A stretch of DNA of 64,000 nucleotides from the NCBI GenBank assembly GCA_046582185.1, contig JAYGEX010000035.1:61293-125292 (forward strand), written 5' to 3'. The notes beneath the pieces were generated by a model. The model did not search any database. It worked only from the letters and a program-made list of their open reading frames with translations, and was not told where the DNA came from. Shown one piece after another: positions 45,647-54,039 of the stretch (position 1 is its first letter; the number at the start of each line of letters is the position of its first letter). The translations under genes and the position numbers were made by a program. This DNA is from GCA-002726655 sp046582185. Lineage in GTDB: Bacteria; Pseudomonadota; Gammaproteobacteria; Pseudomonadales; Azotimanducaceae.

Positions 45647-47371
45647 CTAGAATTCGTTTTTAATGGATAGTGATAGTTGACTGCTGTTAACGTCGGGATC
45701 ATCTCTATTGCTAAGAGGGAATGCAATATCGATGTGAATGACACTCCCTGCGTCCACTTTTGTAGATGCCAATCTAAGTCCAAAGCCAATGTTGGCAAGG
45801 TAGTCATCCTCGAAGCCCTGATCAACATCAGGTTTGTATGCGCGCCCGGCATCCACAAAGATTGCCCAGCCGACCCGAACCAGATTGAACAGGTGGATAT
45901 CTGAATAGAATCGCTCTTCAAGCGTTAAGACAATACGTCGGTCACCGACCTGTAATCGATTCTCGAAGGCCCGAACACCGGTATCACCGCCAAATACAAC
46001 CTGTTGGTTAGTATTTAGATTTTTTGTGTAAACGGCGTTAAAGCTCACGAAGAATGTTCTATGTTTTGTCTGATTGTGAAAGTAGCGCATATGATAGTTG
46101 ATAATTATGTCTTCAGGTTCCTGACTGTCCAGATTCCAAAGCCCCGACCAAGCCAGATTGTGTCTCCACAAAATATCGCCATCATAGTGAATAACATCTT
46201 CGTAGTATCCATCTAGAACAATTCGATCCTGGTCAGAGCCTAATTCCGATGAGGCATAACCAATAGAACTTGAGAAGGTATGACCCAGGTGCAGGTCTTC
46301 GATTCTCTGAATTTGCTCCAGGTTGGATGCTGTCGTGTAGTCGTCTACCACAGAAGTATATCGAAGAAATGGATATGAGAGGCGCTTGTCAATTGGAAAC
46401 TCGGTAGGCGGTGGTAACTCGTCTCCAGGTTCAAACGAATCATCACGAAACCTGTAGCCATAAGTCCAGCGACGGGTAAGGCCATTAACAAGACCTGCGG
46501 ACATCCCAAATGTGACCATATAGTCCTGGCTTTCGTGAGCAACTTCAGTGACATCGTCAGCTCTGAAAAATTGTCGGTCGTCGCGCTCAAAATTTCTTAG
46601 TCTAAGTCCCCAGGCTCGGCGCGAATCCAGGGCGTAAAATGGCAGCTGAACAAAGACGAACTGCTCCGAGCCATCGTCGCTATCTGTAAACTGCATACGA
46701 CCAGCAATCCTGCTGCCCATCAGATTGTTGTTCTTGTAAGTGAATTCGTTTGATCGGCGATCTAGATCCTTCTTTACTCCGAGGGAGATTTCCTGGCCGG
46801 TGCCAAACGCATTGGTTTCCCTGATGCTAAATCTGTAGGTATTTTCACCGCCCGAGCGTTTGAAGGAAACTTCAGGTGTGAACGACCAAATGTCGCGGGA
46901 TATCACTTCCAGATCGACCACTTTTCCGCATTGACTGACGGGTCTGATGGCTGCGTCGTACAGGTACTTTCGCTTGCGCAATAGCCGCGCTGATTCGAGA
47001 ATCATGCGCTCGTCGTAATTGTCATCTTCGCGAAAGAGTATTTGCGCTTCGATGACGTCCGCCCGTGTCTCTAAATGAAAGCGGTTAGCCCATCGGTAGA
47101 GCCAATTGTTCTCCCGGGGATCTGCTTCGTCGAAGATGTCGAGTTGAGTATAGTAAATCGAGCCTATTTTTGAGCCTTCGGGGACCAGGTATCTGATGGA
47201 TTCAGCATCAACAAAAGGATGGTCGCCGCGGGCTGGGCTAAATTCGCTATTGCAGTCGAGCCTTATTGGATCAGCTTGTATGTTGCAGGCAGATATGATC
47301 GTGACCAATTTGGCGAGCTGAATCACATAATAGCGTGTGTTATTCCGGAATTTAATGTTATAAAAACCCAC
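45647..47371 (-). CDS. Omp85/BamA-like outer-membrane beta-barrel protein
   Basis: 574 residues with a signal peptide (about residues 12-33). The N-terminal part (residues ~55-190) has a POTRA-like helix-strand region (TRADVIEAQILFREDDNYDE, SARLLRKRKYLYDAAIRPVS, VVDLEVISRDIWSFTPEVSF). Then a C-terminal barrel with QQVVFGGDTGVRAFENR, a GxRGY-like loop of the Omp85 family, and NIGFGLRLAST; ends SIKNEF, an outer-membrane insertion signal. Likely inserts or transports proteins or lipids. Lies 113 bases downstream of the selenoprotein-like gene on the same strand and 18 bases before the ligase. Confidence 0.75.
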   Translation of the reverse strand: MGFYNIKFRNNTRYYVIQLAKLVTIISACNIQADPIRLDCNSEFSPARGDHPFVDAESIRYLVPEGSKIGSIYYTQLDIFDEADPRENNWLYRWANRFHLETRADVIEAQILFREDDNYDERMILESARLLRKRKYLYDAAIRPVSQCGKVVDLEVISRDIWSFTPEVSFKRSGGENTYRFSIRETNAFGTGQEISLGVKKDLDRRSNEFTYKNNNLMGSRIAGRMQFTDSDDGSEQFVFVQLPFYALDSRRAWGLRLRNFERDDRQFFRADDVTEVAHESQDYMVTFGMSAGLVNGLTRRWTYGYRFRDDSFEPGDELPPPTEFPIDKRLSYPFLRYTSVVDDYTTASNLEQIQRIEDLHLGHTFSSSIGYASSELGSDQDRIVLDGYYEDVIHYDGDILWRHNLAWSGLWNLDSQEPEDIIINYHMRYFHNQTKHRTFFVSFNAVYTKNLNTNQQVVFGGDTGVRAFENRLQVGDRRIVLTLEERFYSDIHLFNLVRVGWAIFVDAGRAYKPDVDQGFEDDYLANIGFGLRLASTKVDAGSVIHIDIAFPLSNRDDPDVNSSQLSLSIKNEF

Positions 47372-47484
47372 AATTATAAAATATTGATATTACATTCATA
47401 AAAATCAATATATTTTAACCATGTGGGTATTTTTAGCAAAAATAGATGGTTTTAGCATTGGCATGTGGGGGGTAAGTATGCACA

Positions 47485-48354
47485 TCATGCCAATCCATCC
47501 GCTGCTTGTCGGTCTTCCTCTGTTTGATACTGGGGCTCGGTGTTACGGGGCGATCTGGTGTCATCGCTTTTAACTTCACCTTCGCGTTGGCGAATAAGCT
47601 CCCAGCCAGCATTCCAGGTAAAAGACAGCGGTTTGATGCTTTCACGATCAATTGTCTCAAAACCTTTCAGGCCATGCCGGATGACTTCCAGCTGGCCTTT
47701 CTTGTCCATAAATGGGCCGGCTTCAAAGCCCAGCGGGTAATTCAGAAACTGCGCTCTCGGTGGGCGTCCAGCTTCCAATATATCCAGGGCGCTGCCGATG
47801 ATTAGTGTTGGCAGGCCGCTGGCTTCAAAATGGCGGGCGATCAGACTCACGGTCTGGTGACAAACCGGTCACAGGGGGACAAGCAGCAGCAGGTCCAGGT
47901 TTTGCTTTTTAACGGCAGCTTCCAGGTTCGGGATCAGTTCATCGACGACTCGTTTCTGGGAGTAAATTCCGCCCATACAGGTGAGGAATTCAGCTGCCAG
48001 TTCACCGATCACGCCTTCAGCTTCAAGTGTTTTCAGGCTTTCAAGTGGAAAAACTGTGCCAGAATCCTTGCGTGCCTCAACCAGGTAGTTCTCGGTGATA
48101 TGTGAGAAGCGAATCTTGTCGATTGGCGCGTCGTTTGCGATCGCTCGAATACTCGTATCGTCCTTGTAGTGATAAGCGACCTGTCCTTGAAGATAGGTCC
48201 CCGCAGTAGAAATCATACCCAGTCGGCTCTCTGAAAGGGGTTTCTCTACCGGAGCGAAGGCCGGCTCTGAATCAGCATGGAACCAACGGTAGGGTGGATA
48301 CCCCAACTTGTCGTAGGTCCTTCTGGTTATTTCAATATATTGAGCTGGAGGCAT
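47485..48354 (-). CDS. GrdB-related oxidoreductase, probable selenoprotein (TGA = Sec at residue 162)
   Basis: One frame of 289 residues from ATG 48354 with a single TGA at 47871-47869. Before it, IEITRRTYDKLGYPPYRWFH, VEKPLSESRLGMISTAGTYL and GELAAEFLTCMGGIYSQKRV match the glycine/sarcosine/betaine reductase selenoprotein B (GrdB-like) family; after it comes PVCHQTVSLIARHFEASGLP. The context VPL-TGA-PVCHQT gives UxxCxxT, the redox motif of the family, where relatives have Cys or Sec at that position. Protein continues ~127 residues after the TGA with the family features GSALDILEAGRPPRAQFLNY. A hairpin with SECIS-like geometry follows. Sec insertion would need SelA-D elsewhere. A cytoplasmic thiol/selenol redox role is likely; substrate unknown. 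Confidence 0.8.
47842..47856 (-). promoter_or_regulatory. Candidate bacterial SECIS hairpin
   Basis: On the minus strand, 13 bases after the TGA, CAGAC-CGTGA-GTCTG forms a perfect 5-bp stem with a 5-base loop. The loop starts 17 bases after the TGA and has G as its second base, which fits the known bacterial SECIS rule (a short stem-loop with a G in the first two loop positions, 16-37 bases downstream of the UGA). Confidence 0.55.
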
Positions 48355-48434
48355 GAGTACTTTGTGGCTGTCGAGTGGTGCGGATATTATGCACGTATGT
48401 TTATGTACTTAGCTAATATGAATTGTCGAGGGTA

Positions 48435-51400
48435 CTAGCGCCGGCTAATCTTATAGCGTTTGTTTACTTCCAATTGATGCTCGATGACTATCTTTTCACC
48501 CGTTGACCAATGAATTTCCAGAGATTTGATCAAAGTATCAGCGCCAAGTCCAAACTGGGCAAGGGGTTCATCAAAAGACATGAAGCCACCACTGGCTTTA
48601 ATTTCCCGGATCTGTTTGCCCGATGCTGTCTCGATGATGATCTTGCATCCTATACAGGCTCTGTTGCCTCGTTCATCGTCAAAGACAAAGGTAACGGTAT
48701 TGTTGTCGCTAAGCCTGTTCTCAAGAATGCTGATTCCTGTTCCCTGTCCGTACTCGATGATGTCGAGGTCTCCATCTAGGTCATAGTCCGTGAGTGTATA
48801 AGTGGATGTGTTTATATAGTTCTCGGCGCCAAAACTATCTTCTGCTCTGGAGAAGCCTGTACCTGCGTTATTGTGGAATAAGACATTGGAGAAAACCTGA
48901 AGGTCTATGGTGAAGTCGTTGGTATCGGGTGCGCCAAAGCCGTAACCAGTGCCAACGAATATATCCTGGTAGCCATCATTGTCGGCATCGAATCCTCGTG
49001 CGTTCCAGCTCCAGTTGCTTCGTGCGACGCCAGCATCTTCTGTCACATCGAGGAATCGATTTCCCCACGCCATTAAGTATTTGTTGGTTGTCAGCTGAGC
49101 TGGATAATCGCTAATATTTATTCCAGCGTCAGCGGGTATTTCACCAGCAGTATTTTGGCAATAGTGCTGTTTCGCCGGGAAGCCTGGTGGAATTTTCGTG
49201 CAGAGTTCCGGTTTCTTGTCCCGGATCGCGATTTTCAGAATAGTTGCTGCAAGGCATTCGGCTTGCTCCCGTTCAGCCTGTGCGGCTCCACCCTGCGGCT
49301 TATCCGTCAGGCTGCTGCACCAGTCTATATTTAAGGAATTAACCTGCCTGCCAATTTCAACGAGGCTCCTGCATCTTTGCGCTTGATCCGCGTCATCAAT
49401 GTCGGCGCAGTAGTCATCCTTGCCCGATTCAACAAAGGTCATATCGCTTGAAAATATATCCAGCTTCAGGTCGTTGTTAAAATCAGCTGAATCGTAACTC
49501 ATGGTGTTGAGCGACGTTTGCGGTATTGTGCTGCTTCCAGAGGGGGCGTATTCGAGGATAGCCTCAGAGAAATAGAAGATATCCGGAACCTGTCTGTCGT
49601 TGCCGGTGACGATATCCGGAATGGAATCGCCGTTGAGGTCCGAGAGTAATATTGTCAATGTCGAGCCTGGGGGGTCAGCATCGAAGAGGGAGAACTTTTC
49701 CAGCGCACCGGACTCGTTCAGCCACAATTCATTGTTCGCACCATGGGTTCTGAAATGGCGCTCTATACCGTGGGACCATTTTCCCAGCACCATATCAAGA
49801 TCTGAATCCTGGTCGAGGTCCGCAAAGGCTGCGGCCATTGTTAGCGCGCCAGAGTTTGAGGCAAGCAAAATAGCTTGCTCGTTTTTGTACTGGCCAGCTC
49901 TATTGAGGAAGATATATTGTGAGCCGCCGTAGGACGATGCGAATAGATCGAGCCATCCATCGTTATTGAGGTCAACTAGCGCAGTGACAAATGCATTGAA
50001 ATTGGCATCTGGAATTAAGGTCATGGCCAGCGCAAAAGTCCCATCGCCACGATTGAAATAGATATGGATTCCCCGCTCAAATGCGATCGCTATGTCAGGG
50101 TAACCATCCTTATTCACGTCTCCCGAGCTGATTCCCTTGCCGTACCGAAATGGTTCGAAAAAGTCGGTGGCGTTAATATTCCATGAATATTGTAAGCCAG
50201 ACTCTTTGGCATGATGTCGTTCAAACTTCCCGCTTGTCTGGCCCTTCGGACGAGCATTGGTAACGCTGATATGGACATTGTCCTGGCTGAGCAATGCTTG
50301 ATATTCTATGGCAACCGGACCAATAAAATCGCCAATTTTGGGCAAGAAACTTGGCCCTATATTTTTAAGCTCGGGCAGGCTGGTTGTACGCAATGCTAAA
50401 ACCTTTGCATCGATGATATCTATCTGACATCTCTTGATCTCTTTACCTTTGAGTTCATTGCATAACGCGAACGATTGGTTCTTTAATGCCCGTGCCTTCT
50501 TTTGTAGTTCAGTGCAGGAATTGACGACGGCTAGATCTGGCAGGCTATGACAATCAAATTCGTCGCCGTAGTCCTGAATTCTGAGGGCCGAGATCACATA
50601 CAGGCAAGTCATTTTGGCGGCTGTGTCTGCCAAGGATCTGCAGACGCCGATATCCATTTGCTCCATGGCGATTCTGGCCTTGACTTCAGATTGGCAAGCC
50701 TGTGTCTCGGCGTTGTTCAGGCCAATCTTGCAGGCGTCGTTGCTGCGAAAATGAATGATCCTGTAGTTTAGTACAACCAAGCGACAGAGCTGGATTTCCG
50801 GAGCGTTAACATTTAGTTCGCACTGGCTCAGCGCGTTGTCTTTATGACTATTCGCCTTTAGATAGGCCATTCTGCATTTGAATTCGGTACACAGCGAGAT
50901 ATCTCCAGACCTGATCGCCGCCTTACTCTGATTGGTCATTTTCACCATGCTCATGCAGTGGCTACCAAGAGCAGGATCAAGATTGGCAATCCCGGCACAT
51001 AGTTTTGCGGCCGGCGTTCCGAAGGTTTTCTTCGTTAGCAATTCATTCATGCAGGTACCCGGATCCGTCAAATTATCCATGCAAAGATTCATCGCAAGAC
51101 TGATCGCTTTACTTAGTTTTGACTGTGAGCTTGGTGGCGATTGTTGGCCTGTGCTGACTGGAGAAATTTCTGTGAGCCGGGTTAAACCGGCTTCTATTTG
51201 AATATTTTCCCTGACTAGCCGCCGCTGATGAACCTCCTCTGTGATAAAGCCAGCGAGGATGGAGACAATGATGACAAGGCAGATAAGTAGTGCAGATAGG
51301 GACCAACTTACGTCCCTGCCGATAATCAGTGCAGGGAAAATGCTGAATATTGAAAGCGAAAAGAAGAGCGTCATTGCCAGCCCAACCGGTAGGCCAATGC

Positions 51401-52298
51401 TCATGAGTGCGGAGGTAATGACCACATCAAAGGCGATGGGAACCGGAAGAAAGACGCCAATCACGGCGATAAGAATATAGGACCTGAGATCTGATGGCAG
51501 ATTGGCAATGCTCTCAAGGGAAATGGACTCGATAAGAAGCGCACCCAACAGGCCGGCTAATAGCATTAAAGGCAGTGTCATTTTAAGTAGGAAAAACAGG
51601 TTCTTTAGCAGCACCCTCATTGATGAGCCAAGGGATGAAAGCCAGGATTCGCCGTTCATCAGACTGGAATTTGGCATGATGCCGGCGACGCTGAATTCTT
51701 TGATCCGGGTATCATCCAGCTTAAATCGGGTGGACCAGAGCCAAACGACTGCTGGCAAAAGAACTGTAATAAAAAACAAGGTGACGCCAAGTTTGATAAG
51801 AACAAAATCGATGCTGAACAGTGAGAACATCATTGTGATGACGATGAGGTTTAGGGTGGGGCTGGCCGTCATCACCGCGAGCATTGTTTCAAGCCTGACG
51901 CCTGCGCGCTGTAGCCCTTGTGCTATTGGTGTAGCACAGTTAACACATACGCCAAGCGGCGCTCCGCCAATTAGACCCTGAAGGGCCGCCAGAAAGCCAT
52001 TATCCGGTAAGCGCCAGAGGGGCAAGAGACGAAGAACGGAGAGTAGGCTGGCACCAAACAATATTCCAAATGTCATGCCTTTCCAGTTGGTATAGCTCCA
52101 ATTGACGGTGCTCTTTAGCACCCTCTCTATGTAGCTTTGCTGCTCTTCGATTTGAAATACTGTGTCAAATGCTATTGAGGAGATATCGGTACGAAGCCCC
52201 ATTCTGGCTTTCTGATCCAATGCAGGGGCTCGGGAAGTGGATAGGAAAACCGTCGCGATGATGAGTGCAACGGTTGATAGAATGATGACTTTCTTAAT
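48435..52298 (-). CDS. Giant fusion: ArsP_1/DUF318-type permease + Cys-rich linker + FG-GAP/ASPIC-UnbV beta-propeller
   Basis: About 1287 residues. Order: an N-terminal signal-anchor helix (KKVIILSTVALIIATVFLS), six to eight transmembrane helices with the permease motif GAPLGVCVNCATPIAQGLQR and AVMTASPTLNLIVITM (PF03773-type permease), a ~280-residue soluble region of repeated short Cys-containing helical units, then at least seven FG-GAP/VCBS calcium loops (DVNKDGYPD, DLNNDGWLD, DLDQDSDLD, DLNGDSIPD, DFNNDLKLD, DADNDGYQD, DYDLDGDLD), and a C-terminal ASPIC/UnbV domain (IIETASGKQIREIKASGGFM, HWSTGEKIVI). An ATT at 52298 is the only plausible start that keeps the first helix; the ATG at 52202 would lose it. 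The propeller is probably periplasmic. Transported solute unknown. Confidence 0.7.
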   Translation of the reverse strand: MKKVIILSTVALIIATVFLSTSRAPALDQKARMGLRTDISSIAFDTVFQIEEQQSYIERVLKSTVNWSYTNWKGMTFGILFGASLLSVLRLLPLWRLPDNGFLAALQGLIGGAPLGVCVNCATPIAQGLQRAGVRLETMLAVMTASPTLNLIVITMMFSLFSIDFVLIKLGVTLFFITVLLPAVVWLWSTRFKLDDTRIKEFSVAGIMPNSSLMNGESWLSSLGSSMRVLLKNLFFLLKMTLPLMLLAGLLGALLIESISLESIANLPSDLRSYILIAVIGVFLPVPIAFDVVITSALMSIGLPVGLAMTLFFSLSIFSIFPALIIGRDVSWSLSALLICLVIIVSILAGFITEEVHQRRLVRENIQIEAGLTRLTEISPVSTGQQSPPSSQSKLSKAISLAMNLCMDNLTDPGTCMNELLTKKTFGTPAAKLCAGIANLDPALGSHCMSMVKMTNQSKAAIRSGDISLCTEFKCRMAYLKANSHKDNALSQCELNVNAPEIQLCRLVVLNYRIIHFRSNDACKIGLNNAETQACQSEVKARIAMEQMDIGVCRSLADTAAKMTCLYVISALRIQDYGDEFDCHSLPDLAVVNSCTELQKKARALKNQSFALCNELKGKEIKRCQIDIIDAKVLALRTTSLPELKNIGPSFLPKIGDFIGPVAIEYQALLSQDNVHISVTNARPKGQTSGKFERHHAKESGLQYSWNINATDFFEPFRYGKGISSGDVNKDGYPDIAIAFERGIHIYFNRGDGTFALAMTLIPDANFNAFVTALVDLNNDGWLDLFASSYGGSQYIFLNRAGQYKNEQAILLASNSGALTMAAAFADLDQDSDLDMVLGKWSHGIERHFRTHGANNELWLNESGALEKFSLFDADPPGSTLTILLSDLNGDSIPDIVTGNDRQVPDIFYFSEAILEYAPSGSSTIPQTSLNTMSYDSADFNNDLKLDIFSSDMTFVESGKDDYCADIDDADQAQRCRSLVEIGRQVNSLNIDWCSSLTDKPQGGAAQAEREQAECLAATILKIAIRDKKPELCTKIPPGFPAKQHYCQNTAGEIPADAGINISDYPAQLTTNKYLMAWGNRFLDVTEDAGVARSNWSWNARGFDADNDGYQDIFVGTGYGFGAPDTNDFTIDLQVFSNVLFHNNAGTGFSRAEDSFGAENYINTSTYTLTDYDLDGDLDIIEYGQGTGISILENRLSDNNTVTFVFDDERGNRACIGCKIIIETASGKQIREIKASGGFMSFDEPLAQFGLGADTLIKSLEIHWSTGEKIVIEHQLEVNKRYKISRR

Positions 52299-52452
52299 GT
52301 CGTATTGCCTGTGGGGGACTTATTAATCCTCATTCTAAACGCTGGGCGCCCAGATATAAATTTTTCGATTCTTATTTCCGCTTTGTGGCGAGGTGGGTAG
52401 ACCCTCACTTTTTATGTGCATAGAATGGGCATTTATCACGAGAAGTATGCAA

Positions 52453-53466
52453 ATGACGATTAATCTACTATGGCCGCAGATGCGATGGCCAGATGACTAC
52501 CAGGCAGAGAAAGATGTAGCCGGCAATGATGTTGACTGCGTCTTCGTGGGTACCCCGAAGGAAGTGAGCACCGAGCAGTGGGCCGATGCGGATGCCATGC
52601 TCAGTACCGTCGACCCGCTTGCATCTGAAGAACTTGGCCAGTTGGAAAAATGTCGGATTTTCGTTACCCCTAAAGTAGGCTTCGACAACATTGATCTGGA
52701 AAAATATGGCGTCGTTGGCATTCCGGTTTGCCACGTGCCGGATTATGGTACTCAAGATGTTGCCGATCACGCCATGGGATTATTGTTGGGTTTAATGAAA
52801 GGGATTAATCGCTATGACAATCGATTGCGCCAGGATCCGAGGGGCGGCTGGAAGCCAATGGATCACCCACTTGCGCTGAGGTTGTCCATTGCGAAAATGG
52901 GCATCGTAGGCCTTGGGCGTATAGGTACTGCAATGGCATTAAGGTGCAAGGCCTTCGGCATGGACGTCACCTTTTATGATCCGTATAAGACCAATGGTTC
53001 CGATCTCGCACTGGGTATTAAACGGGCGGAAAGTCTCGAAGAGCTATTTTCCGGTTCCGACATTATCAGCCTGCATGTCCCCTTGTCGGATGAGACCAGA
53101 GATCTGATCAATGCTGATGTGCTTTCCCATGCAAAACAAGGTCTGGTATTGATTAACGCGGCACGGGGCGAAGTGGTCGATATTGATGCCTTGCATGATG
53201 CGATGAAATCAGGCCAGATTGGAGGTGCGGGCGTTGACGTATTATCGGAAGAGCCTACAAACCTGGAGCGTCCACTCTTGGCTGCCTGGCATAACAATGA
53301 GGAATGGGTTCGGGACAGACTGCTGGTTACGCCGCACTCGGCGTTTTATACTCCGCAGAGCCTGTTTGATATGCGTACTAAGGGAATTACCGTTGCACTG
53401 AAATATTTACGAACTGGAAGGCTGGAGAACTGCGTTAACGATGAGTTTCTGGTCAATCCTCGATAG
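52453..53466 (+). CDS. D-isomer-specific 2-hydroxyacid dehydrogenase (CtBP-like)
   Basis: 337 residues from ATG 52453 (GAGAAG seven bases upstream). NAD-binding motif GIVGLGRIGTAMALRCKAFG at ~155-175, catalytic Arg in NAARGEVVDIDAL and catalytic His in TPHSAFYTPQSL; the Glu is in SEEPTNLE. Converts 2-keto acids to D-2-hydroxy acids or the reverse with NAD(H). Divergent from the large fusion gene, with a shared ~150-base intergenic region. Confidence 0.93.
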   Translation: MTINLLWPQMRWPDDYQAEKDVAGNDVDCVFVGTPKEVSTEQWADADAMLSTVDPLASEELGQLEKCRIFVTPKVGFDNIDLEKYGVVGIPVCHVPDYGTQDVADHAMGLLLGLMKGINRYDNRLRQDPRGGWKPMDHPLALRLSIAKMGIVGLGRIGTAMALRCKAFGMDVTFYDPYKTNGSDLALGIKRAESLEELFSGSDIISLHVPLSDETRDLINADVLSHAKQGLVLINAARGEVVDIDALHDAMKSGQIGGAGVDVLSEEPTNLERPLLAAWHNNEEWVRDRLLVTPHSAFYTPQSLFDMRTKGITVALKYLRTGRLENCVNDEFLVNPR

Positions 53467-53508
53467 CAGTGATTGATTCAAGCTGAAACGTTGGAGAGGA
53501 GGATGTAG

Positions 53509-53892
53509 ATGGACAACATGAGTGAGTTGGGCATTGCCCTGGCAATCCGCCTCTGTATTGGCTACCTGGTAGCGCGATTCTCCGGGCGAACAAAGCCGGG
53601 AACTTCAGCCTTTTCAGAGACTTCGAAGAACTGGTGGGACGAGCGTCAAAAACTGACCGGTACGTAGTTGCAGATACTTAAATTTATGGATGGCAAGAAA
53701 GAAGCATCTATAACTGACCTGCAGGAAGAATTTTCGTTTATTCCGGATAGGGAATTGTATTACCGTCTGGAGCAGATCTGTTTGATGGAGTTTCTGGTTC
53801 GCGGCAGCCAATCTGGCGATGTCAGTTATTCTCTCAACTCCGCTTACTCCGCAACTGTAGAAGACGATAGTACCGTTGTCCTGCCTAATTAA
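53509..53892 (+). pseudogene. Small membrane protein split by an in-frame TAG
   Basis: ATG 53509 has an excellent AGGAGG. It encodes 52 residues with one membrane helix (LGIALAIRLCIGYLVARF), stops at TAG 53665, and continues in the same frame with 74 more residues (from TTG 53668: LQILKFMDGKKEASITDLQE) that look like a short winged-helix-type region. The second part has no ribosome-binding site of its own. A single gene of ~127 codons with one nonsense codon is the simplest reading; two genes or amber read-through are alternatives. Family not recognised. Confidence 0.55.
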
Positions 53893-54039
53893 TCCTGACC
53901 GTCATAATCCAACAAACGCTTGAGTTAACAAGCCTCTTTTTAGCCTGAATGCACTCAGGTCGTTTGCGCCTCACATTTGTGTTTAGTGAGTAGACAAGTA
54001 TATATTACGGCAAACATTGATCTTATCTCAGGAAAAACT

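Noticed and set aside
52172..52408. Minus-strand frame upstream of the large fusion gene
   Set aside because: Out-of-frame shadow of the true N-terminal helix of the fusion protein.
53665..53667. Pyrrolysine at the TAG codon
   Set aside because: No methylamine methyltransferase or Pyl genes nearby and the context is not a known Pyl family; nonsense is simpler.
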